A DNA stretch of 64,000 nt. It comes from Gigantopelta aegis. Taxonomy: Eukaryota; Mollusca; Gastropoda; Neomphalida; Peltospiridae. The DNA lies in contig NC_054708.1 of assembly GCF_016097555.1 (NCBI RefSeq), positions 25,238,987-25,302,986 on the forward strand, in the 5' to 3' direction. This document shows, one piece after another, positions 40,401 through 46,195 of this stretch; the first letter of the stretch is position 1; each line of letters opens with the position of its first letter. The notes under the pieces are model-generated. The model was not told the DNA's origin and ran no database searches. It saw only the letters and a program-made list of their open reading frames with translations. Both the position numbers and the translations under genes were made by a program.

Positions 40401-40839
40401 CTTGTATATACATCTACTTTCTCATCTATGAGTTGAACTGACAGTTACTTTGTTCTTCCAATTATAGTTTCTCTAACAGTGTTATCTTTGTCTTTGCAGG
40501 GAATCTGAAGACACTGTACTGTTGATTTTAAAACAGACTTATGCTGCATCTGGAATGATGCCACAGATGCCTGGCCCTGAGGGAATACATCAAAGGGCAG
40601 CTAACGCTGCTCCACCCATGGCTGGACAGGGACCTCCCCCACCAGTCGGAGGAGCCGTTGGTCATCAGAGGTCTCAGGCTCCACCCCCTGGTTTTGCTCC
40701 AGGGCCTTTCTCACAACATGTGTCAACACCCCCAAAACAAGGCCCACCCATGGGGTCTGCTCCACATCATGGAACACCTCCCCCAATGAATCAAGGACCT
40801 CCTCCAGTTTCTGGCTTTGTACGATCTCCGCCAAAATAG
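7271..40839 (+). CDS. SEC23IP: SEC23-interacting protein (SEC23IP / p125-type phospholipase-like protein), 20 coding exons, complete
   Basis: SEC23IP binds the COPII coat component SEC23 at ER exit sites and belongs to the intracellular PLA1 family with DDHD1 and DDHD2. Twenty exons join with GT-AG borders and matching phases into 1047 codons plus stop; the human protein is about 1000 residues. Domains in order: Pro/Ser-rich N-terminus (1-235), WWE-like region (about 240-375), alpha/beta-hydrolase segment with the GHSLG nucleophile elbow (Ser about 551), acidic insert (570-602), SAM (about 605-670), Lys/Glu-rich linker (675-712), DDHD domain (about 725-955) and a Pro-rich tail (955-1047). The long N-terminus before the WWE favours SEC23IP over DDHD2. 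The start is the ATG at 7271, followed by G and close to the human N-terminal pattern. Coding exons: 7271-7412, 9683-9973, 13180-13557, 14396-14592, 15498-15641, 23177-23240, 23966-24055, 25026-25167, 25889-25991, 26610-26715, 27501-27649, 28468-28590, 29635-29730, 30391-30503, 31518-31737, 33619-33630, 34108-34201, 37703-37903, 39253-39391, 40500-40839. Identity comes from remembered family motifs, not a search. Confidence 0.95.
7500..9680 (+). other. SEC23IP intron 1, mostly unremarkable
   Basis: AT-rich intron. At about 8182-8384 TATAGTCTGTTTCA and TGAAACAGACTATA form a likely MITE. At 8730-8930 there is a partial relative of the 32476-33310 TTAA element. No coding sequence seen. Confidence 0.6.
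9683..9973 (+). CDS. SEC23IP: SEC23IP coding exon 2 (Pro/Ser-rich)
   Basis: The acceptor is CATTTCAG at 9675-9682 and the donor TCAG|GTATAC. In phase it starts [15 protein letters not shown], matching the acidic-then-Ser stretch near the N-terminus of vertebrate SEC23IP. The remainder is low-complexity and rich in Pro, Gly and Phe, the region expected to contact SEC23. A TG-rich low-complexity tract follows directly in the intron (10010-10110). Confidence 0.9.
10247..12376. repeat. Inverted TACTGTAGAATACTTTATTTTCGCG ends bracketing nested DNA
   Basis: TACTGTAGAATACTTTATTT at 10247 is found inverted at 12357-12376, each followed inward by further TTTTCGCG-type words. They may be two copies of one foldback family or the ends of one element opened by insertions, including the TTAA element inside. 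Confidence 0.6.
10487..11705 (+). mobile_element. TTAA-flanked non-autonomous DNA element, copy 1
   Basis: Begins TTAA-AGGTAGGGTCAACTC and ends CCTCTCCT-TTAA; about 1.2 kb with no convincing ORF. It matches 55783-57003 over its whole length in reverse orientation and 34917-36400 in part. The TTAA duplication and AGG...CCT ends suggest Kolobok or piggyBac; see the 55783 copy for proof of the boundaries. Confidence 0.85.
12790..13046 (+). mobile_element. SINE, head B (5'-truncated) / tail 2
   Basis: Starts inside the tRNA-like head at GCGGTCGGTCTGGGATCGAT, has the GCACCACGACTG and AAAAGATCCCTT body, and ends with tail 2 (CAATAGCCGATGATTAATAA). Confidence 0.8.
13180..13557 (+). CDS. SEC23IP: SEC23IP coding exon 3 (Pro-rich to WWE start)
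   Basis: The acceptor is TTTTTCCAG and the donor A|GTAAGT. The exon finishes the Pro/Gln-rich region and opens the WWE-like domain with [20 protein letters not shown], where the conserved aromatic residues sit. A hAT-like MITE lies only about 30 bases beyond the donor. Confidence 0.92.
13590..13772. mobile_element. hAT-like MITE of the GGGCTAGCTCTG family
   Basis: The ends CCGGGCTAGCACTG and CAGAGCTGACCTTG are inverted. Relatives lie at 33358-33539 and 63039-63226. Inserted about 30 bases after the exon 3 donor. Confidence 0.7.
14396..14592 (+). CDS. SEC23IP: SEC23IP coding exon 4 (WWE region)
   Basis: The acceptor is TTTTGCAG and the donor GAG|GTTGGG, ending in phase 0. It includes NGGRYDV and the strongly conserved VRRCTWFYK block of the SEC23IP/DDHD2 WWE-like domain, then [13 protein letters not shown]. 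Confidence 0.95.
14684..15113. mobile_element. Tandem array of three 141-bp foldback elements
   Basis: Units at about 14684, 14826 and 14967 each begin GCTTATAAAACTTTTAG and end CGTTTTATAAGC, so every unit has inverted ends of about 28 bases. Between units the junction is GGGCCCTGGC. A solo divergent copy is at 28186-28362. Confidence 0.85.
15324..15497 (+). repeat. Two upstream partial copies of the intron 4 end / exon 5 start
   Basis: Unit 1 spans 15324-15411 and unit 2 spans 15412-15497. Each contains about the first 44 bases of exon 5 (GAAGAGTACAATAAGGCC in unit 2), then intron sequence with a pyrimidine run and a CAG. Entry at 15412 would shift the frame and reach TAG at 15544. The spacing of 86-88 bases is not a multiple of three. 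Confidence 0.85.
15498..15641 (+). CDS. SEC23IP: SEC23IP coding exon 5 (WWE end)
   Basis: Forty-eight codons in phase 0 on both sides, beginning [20 protein letters not shown] and including [14 protein letters not shown] and PDEWG, all hallmark blocks of the family. Two imperfect copies of the exon start with its acceptor lie just upstream. I chose the 15497 AG because only this acceptor keeps the frame open. Confidence 0.95.
15642..18630 (+). other. SEC23IP intron 5, first part: foldbacks and simple repeats
   Basis: Contains a SINE-like fragment (16170-16250), a hairpin at 16307-16384 (GGGATAGGACTCTTCCACCC against GGGTGGAATAGCCCTATCCC) and a 13-base-arm palindrome at 16620-16650 (TCGGTTACGTGAA). 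A MITE lies at 17050-17250 (GGGTATGGTGCCATACCC). No coding sequence. Confidence 0.6.
17496..17794. mobile_element. MITE with GCTCGAAC / GTTCGAGC ends
   Basis: CATGGCTCGAACTTA and ATGTTCGAGCCCTG are inverted, and AGAATG flanks both sides. A partial relative starts at 54236 (CAGGGCTCAAATTTAACGAC). Confidence 0.75.
18636..18965 (+). mobile_element. SINE, head B / tail 2
   Basis: Head TAGCCCAGTGGTAAAGTGCTC, body with GATCCCTTGTTACTAAT, then a tail ending GTTCTCTAATGATGCTGTTA. GGATGTG lies at both flanks, a possible short target duplication. Confidence 0.8.
19027..19357 (+). mobile_element. SINE, head B / tail 1, with 14-bp target duplication
   Basis: Head B through body to tail 1 (GTTGAGTGTGTCGTTAAATA). 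CCACTTCAATGGAG at 19013-19026 is repeated with one change at 19358-19371. Confidence 0.9.
20236..20673. mobile_element. MITE with CAGGGCTTCTAGA ends, nested SINE tail
   Basis: CAGGGCTTCTAGA and TCTAGAAGCCCTG are perfect inverted ends flanked by TTTGT. A SINE tail 2 fragment (CATCCAATAGCTGATAATTA) is nested at about 20325-20395. The same family is at 54387-54734 and, as a fragment, 62065-62136. Confidence 0.85.
20680..22735 (+). other. SEC23IP intron 5, later part, nothing recognised
   Basis: AT-rich intron with many stops and short A/T runs (22395-22440). I see no conserved coding block or clear terminal inverted repeats. Confidence 0.5.
22739..23005. mobile_element. MITE with GGGCCCAATTTCACAAA ends
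   Basis: GGGCCCAATTTCACAAAACA and its near-perfect reverse complement (TGGTTTGTGAAATTGGCCCC) mark the ends. Internal sequence AT-rich, non-coding. Confidence 0.85.
23120..23149. repeat. ATTC microsatellite
   Basis: About seven ATTC units directly before the exon 6 acceptor region, probably the tail of a degenerate SINE (GGTTAAACAAACATTCTTTC just upstream). Confidence 0.85.
23177..23240 (+). CDS. SEC23IP: SEC23IP coding exon 6
   Basis: A short 64-base exon after a 7.5 kb intron. The acceptor is CTCTTCCAG and the donor G|GTAGGT. It codes [20 protein letters not shown]; the [10 protein letters not shown] block is conserved in SEC23IP and DDHD proteins. Confidence 0.93.
23966..24055 (+). CDS. 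SEC23IP: SEC23IP coding exon 7
   Basis: Codes [20 protein letters not shown], the beta-strand and HGIG oxyanion-type motif that opens the hydrolase fold. The acceptor is TTTTCAG and the donor G|GTTAGT, phase 1 at both borders. A mariner-like MITE begins about 75 bases downstream. Confidence 0.95.
24131..24654. mobile_element. Mariner-like MITE in SEC23IP intron 7
   Basis: CTCTTCAAAAAAAGTAGGGG and the inverted CCCCTACTTGTTTTGAAAAG form 23-base ends with two mismatches. TA lies next to the left end. About 524 bases, no transposase left. Confidence 0.85.
25026..25167 (+). CDS. SEC23IP: SEC23IP coding exon 8
   Basis: Begins [16 protein letters not shown] and includes [14 protein letters not shown], the family block around the conserved Trp-His. 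The acceptor is TATTTCAG and the donor AG|GTACGT, ending in phase 2. A poly-G MITE sits 77 bases into the next intron. Confidence 0.95.
25245..25521. mobile_element. Poly-G MITE with CAGTGGCGGATCCAG ends
   Basis: CAGTGGCGGATCCAG and CTAGATCTGCCACTG are inverted. Flanks TTCTG and TTCTA nearly match. Internal G and C runs lie next to each end. Relatives at 47036-47268 and 60597-60800. Confidence 0.8.
25889..25991 (+). CDS. SEC23IP: SEC23IP coding exon 9
   Basis: Codes [20 protein letters not shown] followed by [14 protein letters not shown], the conserved DxLFY block. The acceptor is ATTTGTAG and the donor CAG|GTATTA. Confidence 0.94.
26354..26420 (+). repeat. SINE tail 2 fragment
   Basis: AATAGCCAATGATTAATAAA followed by CTTTAGTAGTGTCGTTAAAC; tail only, head missing. 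Confidence 0.75.
26610..26715 (+). CDS. SEC23IP: SEC23IP coding exon 10 (lipase elbow)
   Basis: Ends [10 protein letters not shown], the GxSxG nucleophile elbow of the phospholipase family, with the second Gly split by the intron. The acceptor is CTATTACAG and the donor G|GTAAGT. Mammalian SEC23IP keeps this motif although its lipase activity is weak or undetected; activity here is unknown. Confidence 0.95.
27165..27400 (+). mobile_element. SINE, head B / tail 2 start
   Basis: GGGATGTAGCCAGTGGTAAA, with part of the B-box region deleted, then the usual body and CATCCAATAGCCGATTA. A second body-only fragment precedes it at 27070-27160. Confidence 0.75.
27501..27649 (+). CDS. SEC23IP: SEC23IP coding exon 11 (acidic insert)
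   Basis: Continues the elbow with [14 protein letters not shown], then about 30 residues made almost wholly of Asp, Glu, Asn and Ser. The acceptor is TTGTCCTGTAG. The donor GAG|GTGTGT leads straight into a TG run and then more than 20 C (27667-27688), an unusual donor neighbourhood. Confidence 0.9.
28186..28362. mobile_element. Divergent solo copy of the 141-bp foldback family, with CA microsatellite
   Basis: Starts GTGCTTATAAAACTTTTAGA and ends AAGACGTTTTACAACC. A CA run at about 28234-28268 has grown inside it. Confidence 0.75.
28468..28590 (+). CDS. SEC23IP: SEC23IP coding exon 12 (SAM domain start)
   Basis: Codes 41 residues in phase 0, including [20 protein letters not shown] and [10 protein letters not shown], the first helices of the SAM domain seen in SEC23IP and DDHD2. 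The donor is CTG|GTTAGT. A CA microsatellite inside a 141-bp-family MITE ends about 100 bases upstream. Confidence 0.95.
28600..29630 (+). other. SEC23IP intron 12, nothing recognised beyond weak repeats
   Basis: AT-rich. Weakly repeated phrases (TAGGTTTTTGTGTGTAAAGT type) at 29030-29290 suggest an old minisatellite. A SINE tail-like piece lies at 29340-29440. Confidence 0.45.
29635..29730 (+). CDS. SEC23IP: SEC23IP coding exon 13 (SAM domain end)
   Basis: Codes [20 protein letters not shown] then LLGIL, the SAM helix-5 signature L-G-x-x-x-G-P-R-K-K. The acceptor is TTTGACAG and the donor AAG|GTTTGT. A truncated SINE lies just inside the following intron. Confidence 0.96.
29750..29990 (+). 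mobile_element. 5'-truncated SINE, tail 1
   Basis: Starts at the body (CCAGCCAGTATTCCACAACT), includes AAAAGATCCCCTGCTGCTAA and ends with ATAAAATGTGTCGAGGG. Confidence 0.8.
30391..30503 (+). CDS. SEC23IP: SEC23IP coding exon 14 (charged linker)
   Basis: A Lys/Glu/Arg/Gln-rich stretch ([20 protein letters not shown]) that should be helical or coiled. It corresponds to the low-complexity Lys-rich linker after the SAM domain in vertebrates. The acceptor is CTGTTTACAG and the donor GC|GTAAGT, phase 2. Confidence 0.88.
31107..31365 (-). mobile_element. SINE on minus strand, tail 1, head mostly lost
   Basis: On the plus strand it starts with tail 1 reversed (TTTATTTAACGATGCACTCA), then body, ending near 31365 in the CATTGATGAGGA part of the head. 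A degenerate plus-strand SINE body lies just before it at 30945-31085. Confidence 0.8.
31518..31737 (+). CDS. SEC23IP: SEC23IP coding exon 15 (DDHD domain start)
   Basis: Codes [19 protein letters not shown], then a stretch with FLAVRGVD, and ends HVFNIFHP, the opening of the DDHD domain. The acceptor is TGTTTCAG and the donor CCA|GTAAGT, in phase 0. The missing YDPV follows in a 12-nt microexon. Confidence 0.96.
32476..33310. mobile_element. TTAA-flanked element with AGGGACACGCCCTAG ends
   Basis: TTAA-AGGGACACGCCCTAG at the left and CTAGGGCGTGCGGCT-TTAA at the right, inverted. About 830 bases in intron 15; a partial relative is at 8730-8930. Same TTAA/AGG organisation as the 1.2-kb family. 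Confidence 0.85.
33358..33539. mobile_element. hAT-like MITE, CAGGGCTAGCTCTG family
   Basis: CAGGGCTAGCTCTG and CAGAGCTAGCCGTG are inverted; ATTGG is duplicated on both flanks (33353-33357, 33540-33544). It ends only 80 bases before the microexon. Confidence 0.85.
33619..33630 (+). CDS. SEC23IP: SEC23IP coding exon 16, 12-nt microexon (YDPV)
   Basis: AATGCCAG|TATGACCCTGTG|GTAAGT supplies exactly four in-frame codons, Tyr-Asp-Pro-Val. They fill the gap between FNIFHP (exon 15) and AYRLEP (exon 17) to give the family-wide HP-x-DPVAYRLEP motif. The Asp is one of the residues that name the DDHD domain, so the exon should be constitutive. Confidence 0.9.
34108..34201 (+). CDS. SEC23IP: SEC23IP coding exon 17 (DDHD)
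   Basis: Starts [20 protein letters not shown] and continues [11 protein letters not shown], both conserved in SEC23IP and DDHD2. The acceptor is TCTGTAACAG and the donor G|GTAAAT, phase 1. The following 3.5 kb intron holds a nested transposon cluster. Confidence 0.95.
34291..34890 (+). mobile_element. TTAA-AGG element end with acidic ORF remnant
   Basis: TTAA-AGGAAACATGTCACG at 34291 looks like another element terminus. At about 34560-34710 an open stretch codes [20 protein letters not shown] then an acidic Ser/Asp/Glu tail and TAA. A PYQFE motif followed by an acidic run is a pattern I associate with transposon-linked P2X7-C-terminal-like proteins; this is weak. 34716-34860 is repeated inverted at 36655-36800. 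Confidence 0.45.
34917..36400 (+). mobile_element. Partial copy 3 of the 1.2-kb TTAA element, split by a LINE fragment
   Basis: 34917-35302 matches 10715-11080 and 36140-36400 matches about 11090-11340 of copy 1. The middle is replaced by a LINE 3' end. Neither terminus of the 1.2-kb element is kept. Confidence 0.75.
35303..36138 (+). mobile_element. LINE 3' end (reverse-transcriptase C-terminus) nested in copy 3
   Basis: Frames around 35340-35680 code [12 protein letters not shown] and later text typical of the segment after the RT of CR1/L2-like elements. At about 35836-35920 [20 protein letters not shown] then TCSFF gives the C-x2-C...H-x4-C knuckle. Several frameshifts and stops are present. 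The end is ATAAAGTTCAATTCAGTTCA, a short repeat tail. Confidence 0.75.
36597..36957 (-). pseudogene. THAP-domain remnant
   Basis: On the minus strand from 36957 [20 protein letters not shown] then FYGFPKD matches the start of THAP zinc-binding domains (C-x4-C, then F-P-x-D). [17 protein letters not shown] follows, resembling the W-x-P-x-x-H-S-x-x-C-S-x-H-F block with the Cys and His lost. The domain is decayed. THAP domains are typical of P and Kolobok transposases. Confidence 0.65.
37379..37505 (+). mobile_element. SINE head B, 3'-truncated
   Basis: GGGTAGGATATAGCCCAGTG through CGTTTCAACCAGTGCACCAC, stopping after GACTGGTACAT; body and tail missing. Confidence 0.8.
37703..37903 (+). CDS. 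SEC23IP: SEC23IP coding exon 18 (DDHD)
   Basis: Codes [20 protein letters not shown] then [12 protein letters not shown] and a Glu-rich helix. The acceptor is TTGTGTTTTAG. The donor T|GTATGA is weak by consensus and is also the first base group of a 79-bp minisatellite. Higher GC than its surroundings, as expected for coding sequence. Confidence 0.94.
37903..39140 (+). repeat. 79-bp minisatellite, about 16 copies, starting at the exon 18 donor
   Basis: The core TGTATGATTCAGATTAATAA recurs near 37903, 37981, 38060, 38138, 38217, 38296, 38375, 38454, 38533, 38612, 38691, 38767, 38846, 38920, 38999 and 39078. Each unit continues with a CATCACATTTTGCCACCAGT-type segment. Most copies carry the same GTATGA as the real donor, so the intron holds a ladder of donor look-alikes. 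Confidence 0.95.
39253..39391 (+). CDS. SEC23IP: SEC23IP coding exon 19 (DDHD end)
   Basis: Contains [20 protein letters not shown] and [13 protein letters not shown], the most conserved C-terminal DDHD block, with its Asp in GGRIDYVLQ. The acceptor is CCATTTCAG and the donor TG|GTGAGT, phase 2. Confidence 0.97.
39460..39775 (+). mobile_element. SINE, head B / tail 1
   Basis: Full head GGCGGGACATAGCTCTGTGG, body with GTGGCGACAGCAGG, tail GTTGAGTTTGCCGTTAAATA. Lies in SEC23IP intron 19. Confidence 0.85.
40500..40839 (+). CDS. SEC23IP: SEC23IP coding exon 20 with Pro-rich C-terminal tail
   Basis: The acceptor is [24 protein letters not shown] completes the DDHD domain, where human SEC23IP nearly ends. 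About 95 further residues rich in Pro, Gly, Gln and His follow in the same frame (for example [28 protein letters not shown]) to TAG at 40837-40839. There is no splice site or stop between domain and tail. Confidence 0.93.
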
Positions 40840-42610
40840 TCATGCACAGGTTGTAGGTGTTCTAGTCAGGGTGGCAGTAATATTTATTTCAGAACAAAAT
40901 ATTGAAGAGTTTAAAAATGTACAGTTTGACAAAATGTACCTGAGACCAAAAGGTTTAGCAATTTGGTAAATGTGCTTAAATAGAAGAAAGCTTGTAACTT
41001 TCAAAGTGAAATCTGATGATTTTCAGAACAAAATGAAATGTGTAACTGTCATGTAGCATATATTTTAAAGTACAATGTGTTAGTACCAAACTGCTAAATG
41101 TTTTTGGCTCAAGCTGGACATGAGATGTTGCAGCTTGTTTCTTGTTTGCTTCTAAAGCAAACGGAATGCTGTTACTGTCATTAACAGTCTTGATCAGTTA
41201 ATTAACCATTCATGAAAACCAGTATATTATCGGTATGGTTCTGTATGTATCATATGTCACATGCTTATAATAAATATACATGATGGGGTTCATAAGGGAA
41301 TTGTTTTCAACACCTTTGTTGAGGTCATCCAGTCATAATTATTGATTTATATGGGTGAAAAGTATGTTGATTATTACTTTTGTTGCATGCACATTCTGAT
41401 AATAAATACATGTACATTATCACAGGTATGTTGCACATAAGATTTATGAAACTCTTTAGAAAGCTGTATTTGCTTGGAGAACACTGAAACAATTCGCAAA
41501 TTATTTTCCTGAATTTCATAAAGCACACATCTTTATGCATTTTTCTTTTGTTGCATACATATACATGATATGATTTGAATCCATGGTCAGTGATTTGCCG
41601 GAGTGGAACAGTGGTTAAGTTGTCGGGTTTTAAGGCTAATGGGTGCAAGGATTGTATCCCAGTTACAGTGGTCCCAACCCTGAGTGTGAGCTCAGCTCTG
41701 TGAGTAATTCTAGCCCCTCTACATTAACTGTATCAGTCGATTCAATGACTGGTTACATGTCTTGCCAAACTAGTTTGATTAATAATTCAGTCTGTAATTA
41801 AACTTTTGTTACAAATGCTTGGATTAGCCAAAATGATGTCACATAATTTAAGAATTTCAATTTCATTAATCCATGAATCTCATTAATCGCCTCATTCATC
41901 CACAGAACTAAATGTATAATTTATATTCACTCCCTCCCCTTCTCCCTCTCTTCCTCTGTGTGTGCGACTTGTTAATGTAACGTTTTATTTAGAAATATTA
42001 TGATGTTTTTAGTTTATTACAACACTGTTCATTGTTGCATCTGCATTTTTCCATGTTGACTTATCTGTAACAATGATATTTTGGCTTTAAATATAGTTTA
42101 AATCAACTAAAAAGGAAATTTTTTTTGAAAATTCAAGACACAGCAACGACATGGGGATTACATTTAGTTTTTCTTGCTAATGCAGTACTACCAATTGGAA
42201 TAAACCAGCCATTTTACAGTTATGTCATACATTTTCTGTATAATAGATGCACCATTTCTGTTTTATGAGTTGTTTTCTTTTGTAGTTTTATGACTACTGT
42301 AAAAACAATATTTTGCGACTCATTTTATTATTCGCCGTTACCTTTTGATGTACTGCTATTTTTGTCATAGGTAATTAGCTGTTTAGTGTTCTAAGACTTA
42401 AACATGTTTTAGTTGTATCATTATTTATCAAAAGAGTTTTGTTTTAAAAAAAAAAAACATGTTTGGTTCTTGCCTGAATTATTACTGTAATATTATTCAA
42501 ACAAAGTTATTGAATTTTAGTATTCTTAATATCTATTTATTGCAATATCCCATTATGTTAATGTCATAGCTGTAAATAATATCACTAATAATATGAATAA
42601 TAAAATTTTC
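40840..42610 (+). promoter_or_regulatory. SEC23IP: SEC23IP 3' UTR with candidate poly(A) signals
   Basis: AT-rich non-coding sequence after the stop. AATAAA occurs at 41269-41274 and 42599-42604, with further ones at 43576 and 45869. Which is used cannot be told from the sequence. A degenerate tRNA-like SINE lies at about 41595-41790. Confidence 0.5.
41595..41790 (+). mobile_element. tRNA-like SINE of another family in the 3' UTR
   Basis: GCCGGAGTGGAACAGTGGTTAAG resembles a tRNA A box, with a degenerate B-box-like GGATTGTATCCCAG downstream. No target duplication is clear. Confidence 0.45.
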
Positions 42611-42619
42611 AAACTTAAT

Positions 42620-44320
42620 TGGAATGTTTTACATTATTTCATTTGAGAATATTTATTCAACTTAATGTGTTAACTAGATGTGGTCATCTAGGACAGGTGG
42701 TTGCTTTTAAAAGTTGAGTTTGCCTAAAGTTGACATATTTAAAACACAGAACATTAGAATAACAATAGAGATGGTTGCTCAAGACAGGCTATTTTGCCAA
42801 AAATCAGATAACTGAGACAGAAAAATCACCATTTAAAGATATTAAGTAACTTCTTAATTCATGTAATGTTGTAAGTTTAATACTAGGTAAAGAACATTGT
42901 TCTTTTATGTCTCATTACACAGATGTCATCTGCCATTGAAATCCATATTAAATTGCCCAACTTCAAATGAAGATAGTCAATAGAATGGGTTCTTGTTGGC
43001 ACTAATAAAATACACGATTGCGAACATACATTAAATAAACATTTATTTTCACTCCAAAATTGAGAACATTTCCGTCTCAGTTTTTTGTATTTAGCTGTAG
43101 TACCAGTCGGAACAGGTCGTTCTAAAACCCATTCACACACTCTGGCTCTTCCGCTATACACCCATGTCCCCAAAGGTCAATGCACAATATTACAAAATAA
43201 CATGGGCAAAATCCAGCCAGAAGGCTGACCATTAAAAATACAAATTGTTTTAATTCTACCCCAATTACTAGAAGTGAATATGTGAACCACAACATATGTC
43301 ACAATTAGGAACTGTAGTGGACTGTGATGAATGAACTTTTACCCAGAAATTAACTGTGTAGTGAGACCTTAATATAGGTGACTGCTTTTAAGAGAATATA
43401 TGTGCAGGTTTCACTGTGTGTGTGTTTTATTATTAATATATTAGTATTGCTGTAAGATCGGGTGATGGATATTTTTACATGTGCAATTTGTTTTTTTATC
43501 TGGTTGCTTGCTTTAATCATTTACAGTGATTTTCTGTCCTGTAATATAAGAACCAACATTTTCCTTTTTGTTTATAATAAATGAATATTGTTTACTCATT
43601 ATGTTATTTTGCAGTTGATGTATTGTTAGTTTTTATTGTTGTTCACTCTATTTATGTTGAACTGTACCATTGCTAAAAATGTCCCAACTGAACAGTTGTG
43701 GAAGCAATCATCTTACAATTAATACTCAAAATCTACAGAATCCTACATATTTAGTATTAGAGATTAATTAAATTGAAAAATTGAAGTTCATAATGGAATA
43801 GATGGCTTGTGATGTCATATGATTTAGTATGAAAGGCTGTCATTTTCAAATAATTCCATTTCATGAGTTTAAAAAAGACAAAAACAAAAGTTGGAAAATA
43901 TTAATTTTTTTATTTGGCACATATAGTAATAAATATGAACAACTATAAACTGGTCTTTGAAGAACCTTAATTAGCATGGTTTCAGATGTTTCAAAACAGA
44001 AACTACAATAGTTAACAAATTATTTTGACTGATAAATTCATATTGTAAACATTTGTCATGAGCACTGTCTACTCATGTTGTGTGTTTTGATATTTCATCA
44101 GTGTGTTCATCAATATAACTTTCTTCCCCTAATAGTGTGCATTGTCATATTAACATTGAATCGGTATCTGCAAAACCAGAAAAAATAAACCAATATCTTC
44201 TCATTTTATCGTGGTGAAAGAAAATCAATTTGACAAACCACTAGAGTTCATAGAATCCATCCCACTACATGTACATTGTATATGGTTTACAATCACTGTG
44301 TTACAGGTTAACATATTTTA
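42620..44320. other. Intergenic, no gene recognised
   Basis: AT-rich with scattered stops. Weak words of the GACAGGTGGTTGCTTTTAA kind at 42680 and 43370 hint at old MITE pieces. Further AATAAA sites occur, so a longer SEC23IP 3' UTR is possible. Confidence 0.4.
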
Positions 44321-44330
44321 CTTTTATTTG

Positions 44331-44670
44331 TTACACACTCACTGGTGAGAACACCATTTGCTATTTATGATAACACATACCAATAACACACGTGCATTAC
44401 CAACGATATAAAGACATACGACTGGCTACTCTTAGGTGATGACCTGGTTGTGACAGGGATATCATTCATTGAAAAATAACAGCATGATTAAAATTGATTT
44501 CTTACACACCTGTTGGTGAGAACATCATTTGTTATTTTTGATAACACATACTTGTTTACACATGTACGTGTGTTAACAATTTAAAGACATACAACTGGCT
44601 GCTCTTAGGTGATGACCAGGTCACCAATGCCATACATCCAATGAAAAAGCCACAGCACGATCGAGTTCGA
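44331..44670. repeat. Tandem duplication of about 170 bases
   Basis: GGTGAGAACA-CATTTG...GATAACACATAC...GCTCTTAGGTGATGACC occurs from 44343 and again from 44514. A second diverged pair lies at 44690-45120, with GATACCATTTATCTTACAA repeated inverted inside it. Confidence 0.75.
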
Positions 44671-45150
44671 TTAAACTGTGACATATAGGCTATAGTGCAA
44701 AGGCTGTAAATAATTTTTAGTCGAAAAAGATGTTAAAATTTGTTTAAAACCTGGTTTTTGAGAATATGTAAGAATTAGAATAATACATTTATGTCTTGTC
44801 AGATACCATTTATCTTACAAATCGTTGTTAGAAACGTATCAAATTCACTTTCGCTCGTTAGATACATTTCAAAACAACTTGTAGGATAAATGGTATCTGT
44901 CGGCCACTCGTGTATTATTCTCTATTGCACTGTGACATATAAGTTAACTGAAAACTGATTGCACTGCAACATATCTTACTGCAAGTGCAATGACTGTAAA
45001 TATGTTTGAGTTGAAAAAGACATTTACATTTATTTTAAAACTTGTTTGACTCATGACATTAGATACATTTTAAAACGACTTGTAAGATACATCTAAATGC
45101 TACCTAATGGCCACTCATGAATATTCTCATTGTTCATTCTTTAAGTAGGG

Positions 45151-45534
45151 ACCGGCCTCGGTGGCGTCGTGGTAGGCCATCGGTCTACAGGCTGGTAGGT
45201 ACTGAGTTCGGATCCCAGTCGAGCATGGGATTTTTAATCCAGATACCGACTCCAAACCCTGAGTGAGTGCTCCGCAAGGCTCAATGGGTAGGTGTAAACC
45301 ACTTGCACCGACCAGTGATCCATAACTGGTTCAACAAAGGCCATGGTTTGTGCTATCCTGCCTGTGGGAAGCGCAAATAAAAGATCCCTTGCTGCTAATC
45401 GGAAGAGTAGCCCATGTAGTGGCAACAACGGGTTTCCTCTCAAAATCTGTGTGGTCCTTAACCATATGTCTGACGCCATATAACCGTAAATAAAATGTGT
45501 TGAGTGTGTCGTTAAATAAAACATTTCTTTCTTT
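45151..45534 (+). mobile_element. SINE, head A / tail 1, with target duplication
   Basis: ACCGGCCTCGGTGGCGTCGT head with GAGTTCGGATCCCAG B box, body, then tail 1 and CTTTC repeats. CTTTAAGTAGGG flanks at 45139-45150 and about 45535-45546. Confidence 0.92.
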
Positions 45535-45954
45535 CTTTAAGTAGGGGAAATATATATTTTTTGACAATTGTTTTTTTTTTCTCAGCGTACATACTAGAGA
45601 TTTCAAACAGTTGTCTGAAACAATTGGTCGACTATCCATGATGAATTAGAAAATTTAATTTAATTTTCTAGCAATGACCATATTGTACATACTACCTATA
45701 CATGATTTGAAATTCAAGTTTATGTATATTTTAGGTGGCAGTTTATGATGGTCGTGAATGTTGTACATTTCTTTGTATATACATGTACTAAGGTAGTAAT
45801 GTTATTGTCTTGCATTTATTTTCTAACTTGTTTATTACCATTACACAGTTTTAAAATATTGTACAGAAAATAAAATCCTTCAACTTGTTATTTTTATTTT
45901 TTTAATTGTTGATGTTGAATGGGTCAAAAGTGATTCAGCTGCAGTCTTAAAATA

Positions 45955-46195
45955 GTATGAATAATAATGAAACTTGGAAACACATTTTCTAAATATATAT
46001 AATAATAAAACTTAGAAACAAATGTTCTAAATATATATAATAATGAAACTTAGAAACATTTTTTTTAAATATATATATAATAATGAAACTTAGAAACAAA
46101 TTTTCTAAATATAATGTATATATAATAATGAATTTAGAAAGAAAGTTTCTAAATATTATTATAATGATTTTTTTTTTCTAAATGTATATAATTAT
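45955..46195. repeat. Minisatellite, unit about 45 bases
   Basis: Five degenerate units of the AATAATGAAACTTAGAAACA then TTTTCTAAATATATAT type. Confidence 0.85.

Noticed and set aside
42883..43173. 96-codon minus-strand ORF
   Set aside because: No recognisable motif, skewed composition, and no splice or promoter context. Most likely chance.
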